From the NCBI GenBank assembly GCA_007128345.1, contig SKXS01000159.1, forward strand, positions 1 to 8,021: a stretch of DNA of 8,021 nt, in the 5' to 3' direction. The stretch is from Spirochaetia bacterium. GTDB lineage: Bacteria > Spirochaetota > Spirochaetia > PWKH01. Positions 1 to 5,161 of this stretch are shown here, piece after piece. Every line of letters begins with the position of its first letter. Position 1 is the first letter of the stretch. Below the pieces are notes generated by a model. The model did not search any database and was not told the DNA's origin. It saw nothing but the letters and a program-made list of their open reading frames with translations. Both the position numbers and the translations under genes were made by a program.

Positions 1-147
1 GATCTCTCAGAAAGCATTCGATCATTCAGCTGGTATGAGCTTCCGGGCGTATAGGAGATGCTGCCTCATCAGGCCTTTCTCATGTGCGACCAAGTGCATG
101 AACCCCATGATAACCCTTCAGGCAACCGTGGACAGCCCTGGTTACAT
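1..147. other. Left-edge region without a convincing gene
   Basis: No gene can be supported here. One plus-strand frame is open from the edge to a TAG at 52-54 and reads DLSESIRSFSWYELPGV, which could be the C-terminus of a gene entering from the left, but 17 residues are too few to judge. A second plus frame is open from base 2 to 150 without protein-like character. A 28-codon minus-strand ORF (22-108) has an AAGGG five bases before its ATG and is discussed under rejected items. The only hairpin seen is a 4-bp stem at 63-74 followed by CTTTCT, too weak to call a terminator. Confidence 0.4.
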
Positions 148-708
148 CTAATCGTTGATAGAGACAGGAGGTCCGCACAGGGCATCAGCCCATCGGGGGC
201 AGCTTGCATAGAGAAAATCCTTCATCTCTGTATCTGCCTCCGTTAAGCCGCGGTGTGTTTTCCACTCCTGAAAAAGCTCATCGGCAGTATCAAAGGGCAT
301 ATCGGTGTACCAGTCAGCAAGTTCCCCTTGCGGTTTTTCTTCGAAGGTGTAGAGCCCGAGGATGATTCCCTGAAGATATGCGGTCTCCTCTTCCCTCATG
401 GAGAGGGACCGGTATGTGTGCAGCTGGTCTTTAAAGGGATCAAGCTGCTCAGTGAAGATATCGTACATCGCATCCACCGGGTCCACATATCCGTACCTGG
501 TCCTTCCTGAGCGGTGGTTCAGGTCGTCAAAGTCCGGAGTAGCGAGCATCAAGCAAATATGCTGTGCAACCGCATGCAGATCGACTGCTGCGAGGACCAG
601 CCGCGCTTCTGCTATGACAGCTTGCGAAACATCATTGTGCTTAGCCGCTAAGCGCCTGAGCACCTGGAGCGCCTGTGCTCCTGTGAGTTCTGCAATAATT
701 GAGTCCAT
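148..708 (-). CDS. Conserved-looking hypothetical protein, 186 aa
   Basis: I cannot name this protein. It has 186 residues, is acidic, and has no signal peptide or membrane segment, so it is probably cytoplasmic. The N-terminal half (about 1-58) looks helical and rich in Ala, Leu and Val. A central block RSGRTRYGYVDPVDAMYD (about 66-83) is followed by ELDPF-like and YLQGIILGLYTFEE-like helices (about 87-124). This Gly-Tyr-Val-Asp-Pro plus GI-LGLY pattern looks like a real conserved family to me, but I know no function for it. The start is well supported: a strong Shine-Dalgarno (716-725 read on the minus strand, GGGGGGAGGT) lies seven bases before ATG. It sits 125 bases downstream of hflC, beyond a terminator, so it is probably transcribed separately. 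The long open frame on the opposite strand (398-865) is a shadow. Confidence 0.75.
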   Translation of the reverse strand: MDSIIAELTGAQALQVLRRLAAKHNDVSQAVIAEARLVLAAVDLHAVAQHICLMLATPDFDDLNHRSGRTRYGYVDPVDAMYDIFTEQLDPFKDQLHTYRSLSMREEETAYLQGIILGLYTFEEKPQGELADWYTDMPFDTADELFQEWKTHRGLTEADTEMKDFLYASCPRWADALCGPPVSIND

Positions 709-715
709 AGCACGT

Positions 716-725
716 ACCTCCCCCC
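716..725 (-). promoter_or_regulatory. Ribosome binding site of the 186-aa protein
   Basis: Read on the minus strand this is GGGGGGAGGT, an almost ideal anti-16S match, with seven bases before the ATG at 708-706. It fixes the start of the hypothetical gene and shows that the gene is meant to be translated efficiently. Confidence 0.7.
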
Positions 726-743
726 TAGTAAGCAGTGATAATG

Positions 744-773
744 AGCATACCCTATCTCATGGGATGAGTGCAA
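744..773 (-). promoter_or_regulatory. Possible promoter of the 186-aa protein
   Basis: On the minus strand, TTGCAC (773-768) and TATGCT (749-744) are separated by 18 bases, a loose sigma70-like pair. It lies between the hflC terminator and the ribosome binding site, where an independent promoter would be expected. The match is weak and the call rests mainly on position. Confidence 0.3.
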
Positions 774-798
774 TCACCATGCATGGCAAGCCAAAGAA

Positions 799-824
799 CT
801 GCGGCATCCTTTTGGATGCCGCAG
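799..824 (-). terminator. Intrinsic terminator after hflC
   Basis: A perfect 11-bp stem (arms 799-809 and 814-824) closes a 4-base loop. In the hflC direction the RNA reads CUGCGGCAUCC, AAAA, GGAUGCCGCAG and then UUCUUU, so a T-rich tail follows the stem only on the minus strand. It begins ten bases after the hflC stop codon and should end the hflKC transcript before the next gene. Confidence 0.85.
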
Positions 825-833
825 ATAGTGTGC

Positions 834-1835
834 TTACTCGCCTGACATGTTGTAGAGGTACTTGAAGTAGTCCATATCCGTGGTGAGGGTTTTAGGCAGG
901 TTAGGCAGCACGGTTCGATAGCTTTCTGTGGTCCGCCAGAATTGGAAGAACTCGGGGTCCCGTTCATAGGCTTCCGCATAGATGTTGACAGCCCTGGCGT
1001 CCGCAATACCCCTAATATCCTCGGACCTTGCGTAGGCTTCCGAGAGGATGCGCCGCTGGTCGTTGTCCAGGCGGCCGAGCCATTCGGACTTCACCCCTTC
1101 TCCGAAGGAGCGGTAGGCTTCTGCAATCTGGCGCCGTTCGGCGATCATCCGCTGGTATACGCTTGCAGTAAGGTCCTCTGAGTAGCGGATCTGCCTGATG
1201 ATGATGTCGATGAGCTCAATCCCGTAGGTCTCGAGGACTTCCTGGGCAGTGTCGTACATCTCGACTGATAGCTGCTCACGGCCCTTATCCACCTGCTCAT
1301 AAGTCTGGGTGGTCTGGGTGAGCTGCCTGAGCTGTTCAGTGCTGATGGAGTCATCGGTCTCGACGGCCTCCGCCTCCTCAAGCCCCATCACCTCGCGGGT
1401 GATCTCTCTGATGCGGTTCGAGTTCCTCACTGCCTCACGCAGGAAGTTCTCAGCAATAATGGTACGCACTGATGAGTCCACCACATCGTCAAGACGGGCG
1501 TAACCCTGGTTAACGGTGGTGACAGACGCATAGAAAAGCGCAGGGTCAGAAATCTTCCATCGTGCGGTGGTGTCCACCCAGATAAACTGGTTCTCCTTGG
1601 TGGGGATGCGCTGGGCATCACCGTCCCAGGAGAGGATCTTCTTGGGGTACTTCACCACATTGTCGATGACAGGCATCTTGAAATGCAGGCCTGTATCAGT
1701 GGTGGCATTGACGATGGCCCCAAAGCGGGTTACCACAGCCTGCTCTCCTTCATAGACTATGAAGAAGGGACCCAGGAGTACCACGATAACGAAGAGCACG
1801 ACTACAATTACTAGTACCGTAGCAAATTTTTTCAT
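834..1835 (-). CDS. hflC: HflC, SPFH-family regulator of the FtsH protease
   Basis: HflC forms a large membrane complex with HflK that encloses and modulates the AAA protease FtsH; this role is known from the E. coli family. The 333 residues match E. coli HflC in length (334). Visible parts are one N-terminal transmembrane anchor (about 5-27), the SPFH entry EGEQAVVTRFG (29-39), KISDPALFY (94-102), and a long helical C-terminal part with MIAERRQIAEAYRSFGEG (230-247) and IRGIADARAVNIYAEAYERD (274-293), followed by PEFFQFWRTTESYRTVL, all HflC hallmarks. A charged insertion (about 150-188, many Glu and Gln) sits where E. coli HflC also has extra sequence. AGGAGG lies six bases before ATG. The start overlaps the hflK stop as ATGA, so the two are probably translationally coupled. 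ftsH is not in the window. Confidence 0.95.
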   Translation of the reverse strand: MKKFATVLVIVVVLFVIVVLLGPFFIVYEGEQAVVTRFGAIVNATTDTGLHFKMPVIDNVVKYPKKILSWDGDAQRIPTKENQFIWVDTTARWKISDPALFYASVTTVNQGYARLDDVVDSSVRTIIAENFLREAVRNSNRIREITREVMGLEEAEAVETDDSISTEQLRQLTQTTQTYEQVDKGREQLSVEMYDTAQEVLETYGIELIDIIIRQIRYSEDLTASVYQRMIAERRQIAEAYRSFGEGVKSEWLGRLDNDQRRILSEAYARSEDIRGIADARAVNIYAEAYERDPEFFQFWRTTESYRTVLPNLPKTLTTDMDYFKYLYNMSGE

Positions 1836-2824
1836 CTCGTGCCTCCTTCAAACTGCTGCTGGATTGTCTGCAGCGGCAGGAAGTTCTCCAGGTTCCGGTC
1901 AATGATGAAGGTATCCTCGCTTGCTTTCAGTACCGCTTCTATCGCCTCGATGTAGAGGCGGGTTCGGGTCACATCCTTGCTCAGCTCATACGCCTCCAGG
2001 ATCGAGACGAACCTGGCCACATCTCCCCGCGCGGTGTTAACCCGCTGGGAAGCATACCCTTCAGCCTGCTGAATCAGCTGGGCTGCCTCACCCTGGGCTC
2101 TCGGGATGGCGCGGTTGTACTGCTCCTTTCCCTCATTGACCAGCCGGTTGAGGTCCTGGATTGCCATGTTCACATCTTCGAAGGCGTCCTGCACCTCTCC
2201 CTTTGGCGGCACGATATTGCGCAGCCGCACGGTGGTGATGGTCACCCCCAGCCCGTAGTAGTCAAATGACTGCTGCATGTCCTGCTGTGTCATGAACTCA
2301 ATATTGGTCCGTTCAGGTCCGATGACATCCAGAATGGCTAAGTCTCCCACGAGCTTGTTCACCACCGATTGACTGATGTCCCTAATGGTGGTCTCCCGCT
2401 CCTGGACGTTAAAGAGCCACGCCCTGGGATCGCTGATTCGGTACTGGATGATCCACTCTACGTCGATGATGTTCAAGTCTCCGGTGAGCATGACCGATTC
2501 CTCCGGGTATCCGCCGGTGGTGAGCCTGGTTGAGGCCACCCCAGCCTGGTCGGCCCGGAAGCCGAAGGTCATGTTCAAAATTCTCTGGGTAGGCACGGTA
2601 TAGCTCTGCTCTATACCCAGAGGCAGCTTGAACTGCAGTCCCGGACCGACAGTCCGGTTATATTTTCCCAGGCGGAGGACCACACCCTGTTCGGTTTGGT
2701 CAACCACAAAGAAACTGGTGGCCGCCAGGACGATCACAATGACCGCCGCCAGCACCAGCCAGAGGATCTTCGGGTTGATGGTAATCCCCTTGCCCCCCTG
2801 GGAAGTGTTTGTGCTTTTTAGCAT
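1832..2824 (-). CDS. hflK: HflK, SPFH-family partner of HflC
   Basis: HflK is the partner of HflC in the membrane scaffold that surrounds FtsH. The frame is open further upstream, to a TTG at 2908, but I choose ATG at 2824 because AGGAGG (2834-2829) lies four bases before it and the protein then begins MLKSTNTSQGG; the extra 28 residues upstream look unlike protein. That gives 330 residues. One transmembrane segment spans about 20-41, then the SPFH entry QTEQGVVLRLGKY (43-55), VEWIIQYRISDP (122-133), and the HflK-type C-terminal helix with AEGYASQRVNTARGDVARF (254-272), VTRTRLYIEAIEAVL and IIDRNLENFLPL. Compared with E. coli HflK (419 aa) it lacks the long glycine-rich N-terminus and most of the C-terminal tail, as in many other phyla. 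It is the first gene of the hflKC operon. Confidence 0.95.
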   Translation of the reverse strand: MLKSTNTSQGGKGITINPKILWLVLAAVIVIVLAATSFFVVDQTEQGVVLRLGKYNRTVGPGLQFKLPLGIEQSYTVPTQRILNMTFGFRADQAGVASTRLTTGGYPEESVMLTGDLNIIDVEWIIQYRISDPRAWLFNVQERETTIRDISQSVVNKLVGDLAILDVIGPERTNIEFMTQQDMQQSFDYYGLGVTITTVRLRNIVPPKGEVQDAFEDVNMAIQDLNRLVNEGKEQYNRAIPRAQGEAAQLIQQAEGYASQRVNTARGDVARFVSILEAYELSKDVTRTRLYIEAIEAVLKASEDTFIIDRNLENFLPLQTIQQQFEGGTR

Positions 2825-2828
2825 ACTT

Positions 2829-2834
2829 CCTCCT
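2829..2834 (-). promoter_or_regulatory. Ribosome binding site that sets the hflK start
   Basis: On the minus strand AGGAGG is followed by AAGT and then ATG. The spacing of four is a little short, but this is the only strong Shine-Dalgarno in the leader in front of an in-frame start. It argues against the longer version of HflK. Confidence 0.75.
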
Positions 2835-2877
2835 ATTGGTAAGCTTATCTTCATACTAATGACAGAGCCATGGAGAG

Positions 2878-2925
2878 TCAAGGAATGGGTATGAGAGGGG
2901 ACGGGCAAACCAGGAAATTTATCAT
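2878..2925 (-). CDS. Possible 15-codon leader ORF upstream of hflK
   Basis: The hflK leader holds a short ORF, MINFLVCPSPLIPIP followed by TGA. It starts five bases after AAGGA (inside ACGGAAAGGA, 2940-2931 on the minus strand), a spacing typical of real starts. It ends 53 bases before the hflK ATG and is in a different frame from hflK. It contains four prolines, three of them in Ile-Pro or Cys-Pro pairs, but no run of one amino acid that would suggest classical attenuation. It may be chance: no conservation can be tested here. Confidence 0.2.
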   Translation of the reverse strand: MINFLVCPSPLIPIP

Positions 2926-2951
2926 GTTTTTCCTTTCCGTTAATTTTTATC

Positions 2952-2980
2952 TTTATCTTTAGCGAAGTTTATGGTATAGT
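2952..2980 (+). promoter_or_regulatory. Candidate promoter for serC-serA
   Basis: TTTATC (2952-2957) and TATAGT (2975-2980) are 17 bases apart, giving a good -10 and a poor -35. Transcription would begin near 2987, leaving a leader of about 64 bases. A second AT-rich possibility is TAAAAT at 3007-3012 with TTCACC at 2982-2987, but its 19-base spacing is long. I cannot decide between them. Confidence 0.35.
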
Positions 2981-2993
2981 TTTCACCAGATAA
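2966..2993 (-). promoter_or_regulatory. Weak candidate promoter for hflKC
   Basis: On the minus strand TTATCT (2993-2988) and TAAACT (2971-2966) are separated by 16 bases. Each matches the sigma70 consensus only partly. A transcript from here would carry a leader of about 135 bases that includes the 15-codon ORF. Support comes from position in the AT-rich part of the divergent region rather than from match quality. Confidence 0.25.
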
Positions 2994-2999
2994 GGTGAA
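2982..2999. promoter_or_regulatory. Dyad TTCACC-N6-GGTGAA, possible operator
   Basis: A perfect inverted repeat with 6-base arms around a 6-base centre (AGATAA) lies in the middle of the divergent hflK-serC region. It would cover the start point of the proposed serC promoter and the -35 of the proposed hflK promoter, so a dimeric regulator bound here could act on either gene. The run ATTTTTCTT after it also allows a weak plus-strand hairpin terminator, though 6 bp with four A/T pairs is marginal. Which reading holds is inference. Confidence 0.35.
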
Positions 3000-3050
3000 T
3001 TTTTCTTAAAATACTGTGCAATACATAAACGTTACGGAAAGGAGCATATC

Positions 3051-4130
3051 ATGTCAAGAATTTACAATTTTTCTGCAGGACCGTCGGTGCTGCCTGAGGA
3101 GGTGCTGAAGACCGCAGCCTCCGAGATGCTTGAATACCGGGATTCCGGCATGTCAGTTATGGAGATGAGCCACAGAAGCAAAGTCTACATCTCTATATTC
3201 GAGGATGCCATGCATAAGCTGCGGGAGGTCATGAACATACCGGAGACCTACCATGTGCTGTTTCTCCAGGGCGGGGCAAGTACCCAGTTCTCCATGATTC
3301 CCATGAATCTCATGGTCAAAAACGGCAGGGCTGACTATGTGGTGACCGGAAGCTGGGCTGAGAAAGCCTGCAAGGAAGGGGGCAGGTTCGGAGAGGCCCG
3401 CATTGCCGCTTCGAGCAAGGATGTGAACTTCTCCCGGATCCCCAAGCAGAATGAACTGGACCTTGATCCGAAGGCAGACTACCTGCACATCTGCGAGAAC
3501 AACACCATCTTCGGCACCGCGTTCCCCTACATACCTGAAGCAGGCAATGTGCCCCTGGTGGCGGACTTCTCCTCATGCATCCTTTCGAAACCTGTGGATG
3601 TCTCCCGCTACGGGCTCATCTACGCTGGGGCCCAGAAGAACATGGGACCTGCGGGACTCACTGTGGTGATTGTCCGGGAAGACCTGGTCGGCAAAACCCA
3701 GGAACGAACCCCCACGATGCTTGACTACATGACCCATGTCAAGGCGGATTCCATGTACAACACACCGCCCACCTACGGCGCATACATCCTGGGCCTCGTG
3801 CTGGACTGGATCATCGGCTTGGGAGGCGTGGAGGCCATGGCGAAGATCAACCGGGAGAAGGCTTCACTGCTCTACGACTACCTGGATGAGAGCACGCTGT
3901 TCACCTGTCCTGTGGAGAAGGGCGACCGCTCGCTTATGAACATAACCTTCGTCACCGGGAAAGAGGACCTTGATGCGAAGTTCGTAGCTGACGCGAAGAA
4001 GCAGGGCTTTGAGAATCTCAAGGGGCACCGGTCAGTGGGGGGCATGCGCGCATCCATCTATAACGCCATGCCGACAGCAGGAGTCAAGGCACTCGTTGAA
4101 TTCATGCGTGAATTTGAACGGAACAACTGA
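3051..4130 (+). CDS. serC: Phosphoserine aminotransferase
   Basis: SerC is a cytoplasmic PLP enzyme that transfers an amino group from glutamate to 3-phosphohydroxypyruvate, making O-phosphoserine for serine synthesis; in some bacteria it also serves PLP synthesis. The 359 residues are full length (E. coli 362). The N-terminus YNFSAGPSVLPEEVL (5-19), the phosphate and cofactor segment LQGGAST (72-78), the segment VADFSSCILSKPVDVS (170-185), and YAGAQKNMGPAG (191-202) identify the family; Lys196 is the expected PLP-binding lysine. The C-terminal GHRSVGGMRASIYNAMP matches the substrate-binding end of SerC. AAAGGAG (3038-3044) lies six bases before ATG. serA follows after 27 bases, so the two consecutive pathway enzymes are almost certainly co-transcribed. 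No serB is seen nearby. Confidence 0.97.
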   Translation: MSRIYNFSAGPSVLPEEVLKTAASEMLEYRDSGMSVMEMSHRSKVYISIFEDAMHKLREVMNIPETYHVLFLQGGASTQFSMIPMNLMVKNGRADYVVTGSWAEKACKEGGRFGEARIAASSKDVNFSRIPKQNELDLDPKADYLHICENNTIFGTAFPYIPEAGNVPLVADFSSCILSKPVDVSRYGLIYAGAQKNMGPAGLTVVIVREDLVGKTQERTPTMLDYMTHVKADSMYNTPPTYGAYILGLVLDWIIGLGGVEAMAKINREKASLLYDYLDESTLFTCPVEKGDRSLMNITFVTGKEDLDAKFVADAKKQGFENLKGHRSVGGMRASIYNAMPTAGVKALVEFMREFERNN

Positions 4131-4157
4131 TACTACACACAAAGGAGTACATACGAT

Positions 4158-5063
4158 ATGGTACGCATACTTGCATCAGACGGCATGGAACAGGGAGCTG
4201 TTGACCAGCTTACCTCCCTCGGGTTCGAGGTGGTAGATAAGCATTACCAGGGTGAAGAGCTGACTCAGGCAGTCAAGGAATTCGACGTCATCGTGGTCCG
4301 TTCGGCCACGAAAGTGAGAGAACCCCTCATCGACGCGTCACTGGAAACCGGGAAGCTCAAGCTCATCATCAGAGGCGGGGTAGGGGTGGACAACATCGAC
4401 GTAGCCTACGCCCAATCAAAGGGCATCAAGGTGCGCAACACCCCCAATGCCTCCAGCGCTTCAGTTGCCGAGCTGGCAATTGGTCACATGTTTGCCGTTG
4501 CCCGGCATATCCACATAGCCAACTACACCATGAGAAACGGCGAGTGGAACAAAAAGCACTACAGCGGCATCGAACTTTCCGGGAAGACCCTGGGGCTCAT
4601 CGGCATGGGCCGCATAGCGCGGGAGACCGCCAAGCGGGCAGCTGCCCTGGGCATGCGGGTGATCTACACCAACCGCAGCGGTCACAAGCCGGAAAACGAT
4701 CCCTTCAGCCACGTCTCCCTTGATGAGCTGCTGGCCTCATCTGACTTCATCTCGCTGCATATGCCGAAGGCTGACGGGTATCTTCTCGGGAAGGCCGAGT
4801 TTGCCCGGATGAAGGAGGGGGCCTATATCATAAATACCGCCAGGGGAAGCCTGGTGGACGAGGATGCCCTCTGCGATGCCCTGGACGCAGGGAAGGTCGC
4901 AGCGGCTGCGGTAGACGTATTTGCCGAAGAGCCGACAAAGAACACCCGGCTCACCACCCATGCGAAGATCTCCATGACCCCCCACATCGGGGCGGCCACC
5001 GATGAAGCTCAGCAGCGCATAGGTGAAGAGATCATCCAGATCATCACTGAATCATTTTCCTGA
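4158..5063 (+). CDS. serA: D-3-phosphoglycerate dehydrogenase, short ACT-less form
   Basis: This is a D-2-hydroxyacid dehydrogenase, most likely oxidising 3-phosphoglycerate to 3-phosphohydroxypyruvate, the substrate of SerC just upstream. At 301 residues it has only the two Rossmann-like domains and lacks the C-terminal ACT domain through which serine inhibits E. coli SerA. Visible features are IRGGVGVDNID (71-81), NTPNASSASVAELAIG (94-109), the nucleotide loop IGMGRIA (148-154, GxGxxA rather than GxGxxG), the catalytic Arg229 in NTARGSLVDE, Glu258 in DVFAEEP and His276 in PHIGAAT. After the second strand the sequence is VIYTNRSGHKPE (168-179), with no Asp at the usual NAD-specifying position. 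AAAGGAG (4141-4147) is ten bases before ATG. A glyoxylate or hydroxypyruvate reductase is the main alternative, but linkage to serC favours SerA. Confidence 0.88.
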   Translation: MVRILASDGMEQGAVDQLTSLGFEVVDKHYQGEELTQAVKEFDVIVVRSATKVREPLIDASLETGKLKLIIRGGVGVDNIDVAYAQSKGIKVRNTPNASSASVAELAIGHMFAVARHIHIANYTMRNGEWNKKHYSGIELSGKTLGLIGMGRIARETAKRAAALGMRVIYTNRSGHKPENDPFSHVSLDELLASSDFISLHMPKADGYLLGKAEFARMKEGAYIINTARGSLVDEDALCDALDAGKVAAAAVDVFAEEPTKNTRLTTHAKISMTPHIGAATDEAQQRIGEEIIQIITESFS

Positions 5064-5074
5064 TACCTCTTCTG

Positions 5075-5108
5075 GCGCAGCCGCATTCTGTACCTGATGC
5101 GGCTGCGC
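5075..5108 (+). terminator. 12-bp hairpin after serA, probable terminator
   Basis: GCGCAGCCGCAT (5075-5086) and its exact reverse complement ATGCGGCTGCGC (5097-5108) enclose a 10-base loop, 11 bases after the serA stop. The stem is very strong, but what follows is ATATTTCCTG, so there is no proper T-run on either strand. It probably ends or stabilises the serCA transcript, possibly with Rho. Confidence 0.65.
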
Positions 5109-5124
5109 ATATTTCCTGAAACTA

Positions 5125-5154
5125 TTGCAACTGATGCCCCTTTTCCCGTATCAT
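5125..5154 (+). promoter_or_regulatory. Candidate metG promoter placing the transcript start at the ATG
   Basis: TTGCAA (5125-5130) and TATCAT (5149-5154) are 18 bases apart, matching the sigma70 consensus at four and five of six positions. Transcription would begin about seven bases after the -10, near 5161-5162, exactly at the second metG ATG. No Shine-Dalgarno lies before either possible start, which fits a leaderless mRNA. The elements lie just past the serA hairpin, where a new transcription unit would begin. Confidence 0.5.
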
Positions 5155-5161
5155 GGCTTCC

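Noticed and set aside
22..108. 28-codon minus-strand ORF beginning MGFMHLVAHEKG, with AAGGG five bases upstream
   Set aside because: It is too short to judge, has no recognisable similarity, and lies in a region with no other support. Left as a possible small gene but not called.
398..865. 155-codon open frame on the plus strand
   Set aside because: It lies opposite the 186-aa gene and the hflC terminator, is rich in Ser, Ala and Arg as antisense frames often are, and has no good ribosome site.
2825..2908. N-terminal extension of HflK by 28 residues
   Set aside because: The frame is open to a TTG at 2908, but the strong ribosome site at 2829-2834 and the protein character both favour the ATG at 2824.
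3153..3488. 111-codon minus-strand open frame inside serC
   Set aside because: It is the antisense of a clear full-length serC and has no plausible start signal.
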